Assembly (NCBI RefSeq): GCF_000715075.1
Contig: NC_134102.1
Coordinates: 95,869,766 to 95,933,765, forward strand
Origin: Nicotiana tabacum
Lineage: Eukaryota; Streptophyta; Magnoliopsida; Solanales; Solanaceae
Direction of reading: 5' to 3'
Length of the DNA: 64,000 nucleotides
Part shown: piece by piece, positions 35,085-46,508 of the stretch
Position numbering within the stretch: position 1 is the first letter of the stretch
Layout: every line of letters begins with the position of its first letter
The notes under the pieces: model-generated
Seen by the model: the letters and a program-made list of their open reading frames with translations, nothing else
The model's database searches: none
What the model was told of the DNA's origin: nothing
Position numbers and translations under genes: made by a program

Positions 35085-35380
35085 TGCATCGCGTTCGCAA
35101 GGCCACTGTCGCGTTCGCGAGATAGTGTTCGCATTCGCGTAGGCTACCCCCCGGCCTTCGCATTCGCGAGACATTGCTCGCGTTCGCGATGAAGGAACGA
35201 CCAACCCTCCCCCAAGGTCCCCAAGTGCTTCGCGTTCGCGATGAGCCGGTCGCGTTCGCAAAGGGTAAATCCCCCATCACTTCGCGTTCGCGACCAAGCC
35301 TTCGCGTTCGTGAAGAAGAGATTTTTAGCTGCCCAGTTTACTCTTCGCATTCGTGAGAGTACCTTCGCGAACGCGAAGAA
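35085..35380. repeat. CpG-rich palindromic motif array (core GCGTTCGCGA)
   Basis: About eleven GCGTTCGCGA or GCATTCGCGA motifs. Sister of 26945-27272. Confidence 0.92.
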
Positions 35381-36110
35381 GGACATGCCAGAACCCCTGC
35401 TGCAGCAAAATACCAGATTTTCTAAGTCCAAAACATCCTGTGGCCTATCCGTAACTCACCCGATCCCTCAGGGCTCTAAACCAAACATGCAAACAAGTCT
35501 AAAAATATCATACAAACTTGCTCGCGCGATAAAATCGCCAAAATAACACCTAGAACTATGAATTTTGCAACAAAACGAATGAAATTCTCAAGAACACTTT
35601 AAAATTCCTATCTTCTCAACTAAACGTCCGAATCACGTCAAATCAACTCCGTTTCTCACCAAATTTCACAGACAAGTCTTAAATATTATAATGAACCTAT
35701 ACCGGGCTCCGAAACAAAAATATAAACCCGGTACTCACAATGCCAACATCAATAAATTCTTAGAAATAAATAAATTTTCAGACTTTTAATTTTCCTCAAA
35801 AATTCATAACTCGAGCTAGGGACCTCCGAATTCGATTCTGGGCATACGCACAGAACCCATAATTTGATACGGACTCACCGAAACCGTCAAAATATAGATC
35901 CGGGCCCGTTTACCAAAAATGTTGACCTAAGTCAACTAAAATCAACTTTTAAGGCATAAATTCTTATTTTCAATAGTTTAAAACATAAAATTTTTTCGGA
36001 AACACGCCAGGACTACGCACGTAAATCGAGGAGGATAAAAATGAGATTTTTAAGGTTTAAGAGAGCAGATTCGAGTTTTAAAATATAAGATGATCATTCG
36101 GGTCATCACA

Positions 36111-36164
36111 TAAATATTTATTAAACCATTAAGTGATTAATATCAAGTGCGCCAAGTGGGAGAA
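36111..36164 (+). mobile_element. Ty1/copia element 1: end of internal region with PPT
   Basis: A short AT-rich stretch ending AAGTGGGAGAA at 36154-36164, the usual purine tract of plant copia elements, directly before the LTR start TGTAAAATATGG. Confidence 0.8.
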
Positions 36165-36615
36165 TGTAAAATATGGCCCACGTGTGGTTTATAAATATTT
36201 TGGTTTAATAAATATATTTTGTTAAATTAATATTTGGATAAAATTAGGAGAAGTTAATTGTGGCTATAACTCCCCACTAACTCACTTTGATGGAAAGTGA
36301 GAATTAACCGATGGTCCCTCTCTCTACCTATTAAAATAAGAATAGCGTAATTTCATCATACTCTATTCTGAAAAGAACACATAAACGGGAGAGAATTACT
36401 TATTTTTCAAGAACAACAACATTAAAGAAGGCTTTCAGTCAATATCATTAAGAAAACATATCATGGATTCAGATAAGTTTTCTTGATTGAAATTATTGTA
36501 TATATATTTTATGTGAAAATCATATAGTTTTTCTGTTCTAAATAATCAATAGGATTTTATATAGATTGTTTATTAATCACAATTGAGAACATGAAAAATC
36601 CTTACATTCCTAACA
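36165..36615 (+). mobile_element. Ty1/copia element 1: 3' LTR (451 bp)
   Basis: Starts TGTAAAATATGGCCCACGTG and ends CTTACATTCCTAACA. Length and composition fit a copia LTR, and it lies next to the purine tract. A CACGTG-like G-box core is at its start. No 5' LTR copy was found in the window. Confidence 0.82.
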
Positions 36616-37699
36616 AACAACACAAGAAACTAATCAGTGTGAAAAGACTACTAGGCCAGAATCATTGGCTAGTTTGTCTCCTTTTGACCAAGTTCAGCTA
36701 CCAACTGTTTTCATAAACCGAATTTATTACAACAAAATTGACATTTAAAAAAAAAAAGAAAAGAAGAAGACATCTAGTCTTTTTAAATTCTTATCTTACT
36801 GTTCTAATTATTGAAGTGTTAATTAAGTGAGACGTTTAAAAAAGGAATGGTTAGATAAATGATCTTATAATTAAGGTTATTAAATATAAGTATCTTTCTT
36901 TAGGCATGTGCAAGAACGTAATATAGAACAAAAGGAGTACATTCTTTACCAAAAGAATAAGAAGGTAACATGAAAGGCGAATCTCCTAATTTTCGATCCC
37001 ACTCAATTATTCCCTCCTTCCATAATTATTGTCTAATTTGGAAAATTCATAGTTTTAAACATAGAAGATTTGATGCAGCCAATAATTGGTTTCCACTTAT
37101 GTTCTTCTATTAATAACCTGACAATTGAAACACTGCTTCTTCTTTCGTTGAGTATATTTACAGTACCTCCCTTCTGTTATTTTCAAGTCAGTGTTATTTT
37201 CTTTTTTACTTTGACAAGTGAATGTTGGTAGTATTTTCCTATTATAGCCAGCTAATTTTCGTCCATGTTGACTGCTTTGTGTTGCACGATTCACGGTTTA
37301 TTTGCAGCTAATGGTCCATTGAAGAAGACACTGTGCAATCAAAACACTTGAAAAGGAGCTTGTAGAGAATGACCCCGTCAACCGAGTCAGGAATTTATAT
37401 TAGGGGTTAAAAAAAAAAGAGACAGGACTGTCACACTTAAATGTTTGAACCTATGACCTAAAGCAACGGTTGGATCTCCTTTGTGACTACACTAGAACCT
37501 TCCATATGCCAAAGAGGATTCAAAAGTTTATATATATAAACAAAAAAAATCATTTTTGCTGAACTTGACTCTACCCTGGGGTGGTATTATAGTCGTAATA
37601 TACTCCAGAAAATGGACAATCAAACAAAAGGAGCCATGAAAATTAGCCACGTTGTCAAATCTACATTTTCAATTCTCAGGAAAAAGTTTACATATTCGA
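36616..37699. other. Unassigned AT-rich region
   Basis: No coding domain, LTR module or terminal repeat was recognised. There is a purine-rich run (about 36748-36770) and a stretch near 37385-37500 (GGGGTTAAAAAAAAAAGAG, TTTGAACCTATGACCT) that looks like the body of a dispersed repeat but could not be assigned. It may be residual host intergenic DNA next to the kinase pseudogene. Confidence 0.5.
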
Positions 37700-38339
37700 G
37701 GGTGTGTTTGGTACGAAAAGAAATATTTTCTATGGAAAATCCATGGAAGATGTTTCCATGTAAAATGAGTGGTTTTATCACTTATTTTCTCTTGTTTGGT
37801 TGGTGAGTGAAAAAACTTTTCCGGAAAGTATTTTTTACATGAGCATTTATACAATATTCCCTAAAGATCCGGATGTCACTGAGTACATGAGTATTTATAA
37901 AATAATATGGTCCGAAATACTGAAACACCATATAGGAAAGTAGAACAATATATGTAAATAAAACTAACAGATAAAGAAGGAGAGTCAAGGTCTGTGGACG
38001 TCAGAGCAGCTACCTCGAAAATCTTTGAACTGATAAAGCTCCGAAAACCAGCAAACCACTGTATCCGGAAGTACCTGAATCTGCGCCCGAAGTGCAGGGT
38101 GTGTACAACCAACCCAGTAAGTAACAAGTCTAACCTTTGAGCTGAAAGCAGTGACGAGCCCAACAGGTACAGTGCAAATATAGAAATAAAAGTACAAAAA
38201 TATATACATGCTTTCAAGTTCAACAGTTAAAGCTCAAACAGGTAAAATATGCCAAGTGTAACTGAAATGAGGAATGATACGTCTCGATATTTACATTTCA
38301 ATTATGTATGCCAACTGTAATGCAAAACACTGATGAAAT

Positions 38340-38520
38340 CATACGGATACTCTCAGAGTATCAAATCACTCAGTCCTTACATTCACTCAATCCTCACAGT
38401 CAGTCATTCCTCACAATCACTTAGTCCTCATAGCCACTCAATCCTACCAATAGCTCGGCACTCGCACTCAACACTCGCACTCGCACTCACACTTAGTAGG
38501 TCATGCACTCACTGTTGATA
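38340..38520. repeat. Degenerate short repeats (CACTCAGTCCTCA units)
   Basis: Units like CACTCAATCCTCACAGTCA recur every 18-22 bp from 38360 to 38480, ending in CTCGCACTCACAC. Comparable units occur at 44280-44400. Confidence 0.75.
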
Positions 38521-38982
38521 AGTCAGACTCCGGAGGGGCGGATACAGCCCAAGCACTATAATAAGTCAATCATGGCATGAACTAATAAAGCATATTGTGG
38601 CATGCAGCCCGATCCCATAAATATCCTCACAATCAGTCCCTCGGCCTCACTTAGTCATCAGTCTCTACAGTCTCTCGAGCTCACAAGTCTTATGATATTC
38701 AGCCCAAACAATGATGATTTGATGCATCAATAAATGGCAACAGAGACTGAGATATGATATGCAAATAATAGCTGTGACTGAGTACATGATTGCAAATTAA
38801 GCAAGTAATTTAACAGCAACACGACCTCTACGGGTCCCAACAATACCAACATATGGCCTAAGCATAATTTCTAACAAGAATCACATCTCAATTTCTTTAA
38901 CACATGGGAAATACGTGGAAAGTGACAAGTTATATGACTACACAGTTCCACGGAGTCAACCGAGTCACAATTCTTACGGTGT

Positions 38983-39027
38983 ACGCCTACATGCCTGTCA
39001 CCTAGCATGTGCGTCACCTCAATACCA
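38983..39027 (-). other. LTR hairpin around AGGTGACAG
   Basis: ACATGC (38990-38995) and GCATGT (39006-39011) pair perfectly around CTGTCACCTA. The loop motif is AGGTGACAG rather than GGTGACGAG. Confidence 0.6.
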
Positions 39028-39604
39028 ATCACATAACACCTAATTCGGGGATTTATACCCTCAAAACCATGTTTAGAAGTGTTACTTACCTCAAGCCGTG
39101 CAAATCTCTACTCCAATAATCTCTTGCCTTATGAATCGGCCTCGGAATGACTCGAATCTGGCTACAAAAAACACGATACAATCAACACAAGCCATAGGAA
39201 TCATTTCAATATGAAAAAACTAAGTTGTTAAGCAAAAGTCAAAAAGTCAACTCAAAAAAATAACTGCGGACCCACATCTCGAAAGCTTATAAAAGTTTCA
39301 AAATCCGAACACCCATTCAACCACGAGTCCAACCATACCAAATTTATCAAATTCCGATACAAAATCGTCACTCAAATGCCCAAATTTTATTTTTTAATCT
39401 CTAGCCTAAAACTCCCAAAATTTCACCTCGCAAATACATAAACTAGGTGAAAAATTCAATAGGTAATTAATATTATTGCATACAAATGATCAAGAGTGAC
39501 TTACCTCGAGAAACCCCTCGAAATCCCTCTCAAAAGCGCCTTAATTCGAGTTTGCAAAGTCCAAAAATGATAAAACCTCGGAACCCTATGTTTATATTCT
39601 GCCC

Positions 39605-39705
39605 AGTGCTTTTCGCACCTGGGACCAACTTGACCATATTTGCGGTTCTCCTGGCAACCTCCTGTGCTCACACCTGCAGACAAGGTTCCGCATCTGCGGA
39701 GCCGC
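39605..39705. repeat. Truncated CpG palindromic array (cores CGCACCTG, CGCATCTGCGG)
   Basis: A few motifs remain (TTTCGCACCTGGG, TTTGCGG, CACACCTGCAGA, CCGCATCTGCGGAG) before the LTR fragment ends at about 39728. Confidence 0.7.
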
Positions 39706-40192
39706 ACCGACAACCAACATTTTCACGACTCTATTTTTCTTGAAGAATTTAATTATTCTTCTAAAAATTCACACAAACCCAAAGAAACTAATGTGCTGCT
39801 TTATATTTTTACGCAAAAGTAATGTTTAAATTTGTGCTCCATAACTAAAAAGAAAATACTCTATTTTTAGTTGAAAAAGAAAGTACTCTTTCTACAACAT
39901 GAAAATAAAGTACTCATTTTATTAAAAGAAAAGAAAATACTTTTTCTACACCATGAAAAGAAAATATTCATTTTGTTGAATTGAAAAAAAAAACTTTTTC
40001 TACATCATGAAAATAATATTTTTTTGTTGAAATGAAAGAAAAACTTTTTCTATGAAAAAAGAAAGTATATGTTTTTGTTGAAATGAAAAAAATACTTTTT
40101 TATATCATGTAAAAAAAATAGTCATTTGTTGAAATACAAAAAAGAAATATATCTATAACATTAAAAAAAGTACTATTAATAATATTTTTATT

Positions 40193-40290
40193 TGGGGCGG
40201 GGGTGGGGGTGAGAGGATGGGTGGGTAGGCGGAGGTGGGGCGGGGGTTAGGTTGGGGTTGTGTGGGTTGATGGGGATAGGGAATAGGGTG
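40193..40290 (+). other. G-rich tract, candidate G-quadruplex
   Basis: About 98 bp with at least eight runs of three to five G, including GGGGCGGGGGTGGGGG, then GGGTGGG, GGGGCGGGGG and GGGG, with loops mostly of 1-7 nt. Placed in the right arm of the inverted-repeat element. Confidence 0.75.
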
Positions 40291-40556
40291 AAGAAAGTTA
40301 AAAAGGAGTTTTAGAAAATATTTTTCCTTCTCTTGATAGGGAAAATATTTTTCTCCAATTGGATGAAAATGAGTTCATGAGAAAAATATTTTTCAAAATA
40401 TTTAAGCCAACCAAACATTCCGGAAAATATTTTCCGGAAAATATTTTTTCCTTCGTAGCAAACACACCCTTAGTCTTTCCATACTTGTTCTTCTACATTT
40501 GGAGGCCGGTTTACAAAGTAACATATAAGAAAATGAGAAGAGCATTCTGTTAGAGC

Positions 40557-41403
<847 letters not shown>

Positions 41404-41405
41404 AC

Positions 41406-41650
41406 TGGGCATTTGGACATAAAAATTGTAAAATTCCAAAAAAAGAGAAAAAGAATTTCAAGGGAAAATGGTATTTGAAAATTAGAGTTGTGTTCGGACA
41501 TGAATATAATTTTGGGTTGTTTTTAAATTTTTGTGAGTGATCTGATTGAACATTTTGAAAAACAGCTTTTTGGAGTTTTTTAAATTCTTGAAAAATTCTA
41601 AAATTCATTTTCAAGAGAAAATTGAAAATTTTATGGCCAAACACTAATTT
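41406..41650. mobile_element. Fold-back element, possible MITE
   Basis: The left GGGCATTTGGACATAAAAATT and the right end (reverse complement GTGTTTGGCCATAAAATTTTC) are similar inverted repeats about 245 bp apart, enclosing AT-rich sequence. It lies directly at the broken 3' end of the kinase pseudogene. Exact ends and target duplication could not be fixed. Confidence 0.55.
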
Positions 41651-42169
41651 CGAAAAAAGTAAAACTTTTTCAAAAAAAAGTGAAAAATTTACAAGAATAA
41701 TTTACTAACTAATTTACAAGAATTCAACTATTTTTTTCTAACATTCAAATAATGAAAATATACCAAAAATATATAACTAACCTTGTTATCGGAGAACACT
41801 GCTGCTGGAAGGGAGAGGAAGAGAAGACCCTAAGCTCTCTCGCTCAACCCGAAGCTTCGCCGCCGGAAGAAAAAAGAAGTTAAGATTCCGCCGTCGTCGT
41901 TGGAGAGGATGAGAGGGAAAAATACCGTGAAGAGGGGAGGTGGTGAAAGTGTTCCGCCATGGAGACAGGAAGGAGGTGGGAGTGTTTCGCCGTGGAGAGG
42001 GGAAGAGGTGGGAAAAGAGCAATATAAGAAAGAGAGGAAGAGAAAATCGAAGGATGGGGGGGGGGGGGGAGGGAGGTTAAAACAAGCTTTCGACTGTTTC
42101 GGTCAATAACTTAAAAAAATAAAATTAGATTTTAAAAAAATTGACCGTTTCAACAAATCACAGAACAAA
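41651..42169. other. AT-rich then purine-rich region with a G14 run
   Basis: 41651-41790 is AT-rich. 41800-42075 is GA-rich with imperfect direct repeats of TTCCGCCATGGAGA / TTTCGCCGTGGAGA near 41951 and 41985, and ends in a run of 14 G at 42056-42069. ORFs on both strands are low-complexity with no recognisable domain. It may derive from a promoter or leader region. Confidence 0.5.
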
Positions 42170-43110
42170 AGGTACTTGAGATTATATTTATTTAGATCTT
42201 TGGGGTCTTTCACATACCCCATCAAAAGATAGTGTCAGGTATATATTAATTTTCATAGATGATTATTCAAGGAAGGTTTGGGTTTATTTTCTGAAAAATA
42301 AAAGTGATTTTTTCTTAACTTTCAAAGAATGAAAAGTTTTGATTGAGAAGCAAACAGAAAAACAGGTTAAGCGGCTTAAAACAAATAATGACTTGGAATT
42401 TTGTAATGATGAATTTAAAGAATTTTGCAAGAATGAAGGAATTGCTCGACATCGTACTGTGAGAATGACACCTCAACAAAATGATGTGGCAGAAAGGATG
42501 AATATAACTCTTTAGGAAAGGGCTCGCTGCATGATTTCATATGCTGGGTTGACAAACACCTTTTGGGCAGAAGCTATCTCTATAGCTTGTTATATTGTCA
42601 ATCGTGCTCCTTCTACACCCTTGAACTTTAAGACTCCAGAGGAAATGTGGTCAGGTACTCCTGCTAATTATTCTGATTTAAAGATATTTGGTTTCCCTGC
42701 ATACATGCAGGTAAATGATAGAAAATTAGAGCCAGGGGCTAAAAAGTGCATTTTCCTTGGGAATGCATCTGGATTGAAAGGACACCGACTATGGTATCCT
42801 GATCCCATGACACCAAAAATTATAATTTGCAGAGATGTAACCTATGATAAATCCTCTATGTTATATTCTAGAAAGAGTTTTCTAGTTCTTGTAATACAGA
42901 TAAAGGAAAGAGTACACAGAAGTAGGTGGAGGTTAAGATTGGCATTCCTTCTGAGCCAAGCTCATCAACTTTGGAGAAAAATATAGTTGAAACTCCTGAA
43001 GTTGAGCTAGAAGCTGAAATTCCTAAAGTTGAGTCTCCTGAAGTTGAACCGGAAGAAGAGGAGTATTCTATAGCCAATCATAAACCAAGAAGAAAAAGTA
43101 AACAACTATA
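42170..43110 (+). pseudogene. Ty1/copia element 2: integrase and RT linker
   Basis: DLWG (about 42199) opens the core, with IDDYSRKVWVYF across a stop (42259-42290), TDNGLEFCNDEFKEFC broken at the Asp (42385-42430), and RMTPQQNDVAERMN (42465-42505), then a TAG near 42513. The open stretch 42531-42986 carries the C-terminal half, ending LWYPDPMTPKIIICRDVTYDK. The acidic linker EVESPEVEPEEEEYS leads to a frameshift and stop at about 43109. A different family from copia element 1. The 5' end is missing. Confidence 0.86.
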
Positions 43111-43965
43111 AAGGTTTGGAGATTATATTGCATTTGCCTTTTCAGTTGCACAGGAAACTGAAGAAATTGAAGAACCATCAAAATATTCAGAAGCAGTTTC
43201 TGATGCTGACTCAGCCAAGTGGCCGATTGCAATGAATGAAACAATTGAGTCTCTCCACAAGAATGGTACTTGGTATCTTGTGAAGCCACCATTGGGAAAG
43301 ATTTATTGGTTGCAAATGGGTATTCAAAAAAAAGGATGGCATTCCAGGGGTTGAAGATGCGAGGTATAAGGTACGATTAATTGCAAAGGGCTATAGTTAG
43401 GTACAAGGAGTTAATTTTAATGATATTTTCTCACCTGTTGTTAAACATAGCTCGATTCGTGTCTTGCTTGCCTTAGTTGTCATATATGATTTGGAAGTAG
43501 AACAGCTTGATGTTAAGGCAACTTTCTTACATGGCGAACTTGAGGAACAAATATACATGCATCAACCCAAAGGATTTGAAATTAAAGGAAAAGAAGATCA
43601 CGTTTGCTTGTTGAAGAAATCCTTGTACGGACTAAAGCAGTCTCCAAGATAATGGTATAAAAGATTTGATTCATTTATGTTGGGTCATGGTTATTCTAGT
43701 AGCACGTATGATAGTTGTGTTTACTTCCGAAAGTTAAATGCTGGTTCATTTGTGTACCTATTATTATATGTTGATGCCATGCTCATTGCTCCTAAGGATT
43801 TGACAGAAATTCACAATTTAAAAAGTCAGCTAAAAAGTGAATTTGAGATGAAAGATTTGAGAGCAGATAAGAAAATCGTTGGCATGTAGATCAAAAGAGA
43901 TCGAGGAGTTAACAAGCTATTCCTGACCCAGAAGAAGTACTTGGAGAAAGTCTTGGAGAGGTTTG
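43111..43965 (+). pseudogene. Ty1/copia element 2: reverse transcriptase with altered active site
   Basis: Leader SEAVSDADSAKWPIAMNE (43190), a damaged finger region with frameshifts at about 43328 and 43375, then EQLDVKATFLHGELEEQIYMHQPKGF (43500-43575), YGLKQSPR followed by TAA (43650) and YDSCVYFRKLN. The catalytic box reads LLYVDAMLIA at 43762-43791, with Ala in place of the second Asp of YVDD, so the enzyme would be inactive even without stops. The reading ends in KKYLEKVLERFG at 43965, where a minus-strand LTR fragment begins. Confidence 0.88.
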
Positions 43966-44604
43966 GAAATCAACACCCACCATGTCCGGAAATACCTGAA
44001 TATGCACAGGAAGTGCAAGGTGTAGCGTGAGTATAATCAACTCAGTAAGTAACAATACTAAATAAAGAACTAAAAGTAGTGACGAGCTTCACAGCTAAAG
44101 TTCAATTTCAAAAAAATCAACATAGTAAGGTAGGCATGCTTTCAAGTTCGGCAATTAAAGCCAAAACAGTAATTCATGTCAAGTTCAACTGAAACAGAAG
44201 ATAATATCTCTCAGAAATTTCAAGACAGTGATATATGACAGCTGAAGTGTAACAATAATGAAGTCAATACATCCTCTCAGAGCAACAACTACTCAGTCCT
44301 CCCATTCACTCCATCCTCACAATCACTCTTTCCTCACAGTCACTCATTCCTCTCAATAACGTACCACTTACACTCATTAAGTACCTGCACTCACTGGGGG
44401 TGTGTACAGACTCCGGAAGGGCTCCTTCAGCCTAAGTGCTATAAAAAGCCAATCATGGCATATATTAGTGAAACATGATGCAACGTGCAACCCGATCCCA
44501 TAAATATCCTCATAATAAGGCTCTCGGCCTCACTCAGTCATCAACCTCTCCAGTCTCTCGGGCTCTCAGAAATCGGATAGCTTTATTTCTCAAGTATGCA
44601 TGGA
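43966..44604 (-). mobile_element. Minus-strand LTR fragment
   Basis: Matches 38050-38700 in order: TCCGGAAATACCTGAAT, GTGCAAGGTGTAGC, AGTAGTGACGAGCTTC (44076), GGCATGCTTTCAAGTTC, short CACTC-type repeats (44280-44400), CAGACTCCGGAAGGGC and CTCTCGGCCTCACTCAGTCA. Both LTR ends are missing. The last 40 bp or so before 44605 could not be assigned with confidence. Confidence 0.75.
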
Positions 44605-45555
44605 TTCTATAAAATGACCCGACCGATCATTTTGCTTTCTAGATCTCTGTTCCCCTATTTGAGACTTTTTGTATGTGCTTTTACTTTATTTGACTTGTGG
44701 GGATGGTTGGTTTAGTTTTGGAATGGTTCAGGTTGAATTTAAAATACTTAGGACTCGCTTGGTATGAGGGATAAGGAATAATTAATCTCGGGACTAAATT
44801 TAAAAAGAGTTTATCCTATATTTGATTGGTAGAAAATTACGGTATAATTAATCTCGGGATTAGTTATCCCGACCGGGATTGTAATATTTTTTTTATCCTC
44901 ATGAAAATATGAAATAACTAATTCCGGCTTAACTAATCTCGGGATAATTAATCTTGGGATAACTTCTTTCTAACCAAACGACCCCTTAGTTCCTTAATAA
45001 TGGCCAAAGGTGGCCAAGTTTAACTTGAGTCAACATTTTGACTAAAAGATCTCGAAATCGGAATTTGATGGTTACAATATGTTCGTTTGATGATTTTGGA
45101 CTTGGGCGTATGTTCGCATCGAATTTCGAGGTGATCTGGGAGTGTTTCGGCACTTAATATTGGAAGTTGGCGCCTTGAAAGTTTTAACGCTTCTTAAATT
45201 TTATTTGAAGTAGACTTTGATGTTATCAATGTTTGTTTGGTATTCCGACCCTGGGAATAAGTTCGTATGGTGATTTGTGACTTGTGCGTAAGTTTTGGCA
45301 TCATTCCGAGTTGTCTAAGTTCGTCGCGTTCGGAGCTAGTTGAAGAAGTTTGAAGTTCATACGTTGATTAATTTTGTTTTAGGGTGCGATTTTCAGTTCC
45401 GATGTCGTTTTATGTGTTTTGAGGCTTTGAGCAGGTCCATATTTTATTTATGAACTTGTTGGTACAGTTGGACGAGGTACCGTGTGGCTCGGGTGAGTTT
45501 CGGACCACCCGGAGCTAAGTTCAAAATTTCCTAAATTTGTTGTTCTGGTTTTCTT

Positions 45556-45875
45556 CTTCGCGAACGCGGAGAAGACTTCACGTTCACGATGAAGGAATTG
45601 GGACGGAGGGTTTTTGTTATACACGGTCACAATAATAGGGTCGTAATCACAAAGTTGTGGGTCACTAGCCTCCGTATTCGAGTTGAAAGGCCTGGGTTTG
45701 GGGGCTCAGAAAGTGGATGCCCTACGCATTCGCAAAAGGCGGGTTGCTTTGGCGATGATTGGAGGGGACTAGTATTCATGAGAAGCTTCTCGCGATCGCG
45801 AAGAGGCTTTTCAGGGGCTTTGGCAGTTTTCCCTCCGCAATCGCGTGAGCATTTTTGCAATCACGAAGAAGGATC
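45556..45875. repeat. CpG palindromic motif array, degraded (cores GCGAACGCGG, GCGATCGCGA)
   Basis: Motifs such as TTCGCGAACGCGGAG, ACGTTCACGA, CGCATTCGCAAAAG, CGCGATCGCGAAG and CGCAATCGCGTGAG. Spacing is wider than in the other arrays and several copies have decayed. Confidence 0.8.
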
Positions 45876-46470
45876 GTTGGGTAGTGACTTAAGTTAAAAA
45901 CAATACTTAGGCTTAATTTCTCTATTTCTCTCAACTCTTGGCCTATTTTAGAGTTTCTTGGAGGGGATTTTTCACCTAGCATCTTGAGGTAAGTAATTTT
46001 TACATAATGTGAGTTTAATACACAGATTATGGGTAGATTTTAACATGTAAATTGTGAAAATTTTAGGATTATGTTGAAAAATCTAGGATTTGGTAAAAAT
46101 GGGATTAGACCACGAAAATAATTATGGAATTGAGTAGAAATTATATATTTGAATTCGTAAGGTCATGAATAATATTTATTAACAAACATTTTCGGAATTC
46201 AGGTACGTGGGCCCGGGGTGACTTTTAGGAATTTTTCAAATTGAGTTAGGTAATTACTCTAATAATTGAATTGTGAACTTTTTAGCATATATTGATTAGT
46301 TTGTACGATCTTTAGCTAGTTTCGGATTGCTCGACACCGATTTGAGGCTATTAGTGTGATTTGTGGACCGAAAAGAGGACTTGGAAACGAGGTAAGTCTC
46401 TTGCCTAAACTTATAAGAGGAAATTATACCCGTAAGTGTTTTAAATTGTTATTTGCTAATAATTGTGCGT

Positions 46471-46508
46471 GCTACGTATGCACGTAGTGACGAGAGTCCG
46501 TACATAGC
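46471..46508 (+). other. LTR hairpin around GTGACGAG
   Basis: GCTACGTA (46471-46478) and TACATAGC (46501-46508) pair at 7 of 8 positions around GTAGTGACGAGAG. Confidence 0.6.

Larger units (their letters stand above)
25566..36110 (-). mobile_element. Complete but dead Tekay-like chromovirus with two LTRs
   Basis: A 10.5-kb minus-strand Ty3/gypsy element. It has a 3' LTR at 25566-28003, PPT at 28004-28018, pol and gag on the minus strand, PBS at 33274-33285 and 5' LTR at 33289-36110. Flanks are GAAAT (25561-25565) and TAAAT (36111-36115), consistent with an aged 5-bp target duplication. The LTRs differ at about 6 percent of sites in a 130-bp sample (26100-26230 against 34238-34370), so the insertion is old. 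It sits in the 3' untranslated part of copia element 1. Confidence 0.93.
33289..36110 (-). mobile_element. 5' LTR of the complete chromovirus (2822 bp)
   Basis: Boundaries are set by TGTCACGACCCGG next to the PBS and by GGGTCATCACA at 36110. On the minus strand: start block, palindrome array, donor-like GGTAAGTG near 34965, hairpin, tandem array, CGAAGTAGTGACGAGGC (33745-33765) and end. Mostly AT-rich; no gene. Confidence 0.93.
37868..39728 (-). mobile_element. Minus-strand LTR fragment truncated at both ends
   Basis: On the minus strand it shows CTCAGTGACATCCGG (compare 16508-16522), GGGCTCGTCACTGC (38146-38159), a GCAT-type tandem region, the AGGTGACAG hairpin (38983-39027), donor-like GAGGTAAGTAACACTT (about 39085) and GAGGTAAGTCACTC (about 39500), then the start of a palindrome array (39605-39705). 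The LTR's own first 600-700 bp and last 100 bp or so are absent. Confidence 0.8.
37700..40469. mobile_element. Terminal-inverted-repeat element carrying an LTR fragment
   Basis: The left end GGGTGTGTTTGGTACGAA and the right end (reverse complement GGGTGTGTTTGCTACGAA) match nearly throughout about 30 bp, extending into AAATATTTTC. Subterminal sequence at both ends is rich in GGAAAATATTTTCC palindromes. No transposase was seen. The middle (37868-39728) is an LTR fragment lacking both LTR ends; the right arm has AT-rich AAAGAAAATACTT repeats (39840-40160) and a G-rich tract (40193-40290). Target-site duplications could not be identified. The superfamily is uncertain. Confidence 0.65.

Noticed and set aside
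35065..35546. Overlapping ORFs on both strands rich in RERE, ANA or RVRD repeats
   Set aside because: They are translations of the GCGTTCGCGA array. All frames look repetitive and none has a recognisable domain. The same applies to ORFs at 1349-1739, 14474-14920, 24201-24585, 26905-27397, 45589-45982 and 62757-62951.
37385..37500. Possible SINE (TTTGAACCTATGACCT resembles a box B)
   Set aside because: No box A at the right spacing, no 3' tail and no target duplication could be seen.
37700..40469. Assigning the inverted-repeat element to hAT, Tourist or Mutator
   Set aside because: Neither 8-bp, 3-bp nor 9-bp flanking duplications match, so the superfamily is left open.
41786..42109. ORFs on both strands in the GA-rich block
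   Set aside because: Low-complexity Arg/Gly/Glu or Pro/Ser composition in both frames, running into a G14 run. No domain or codon signal.
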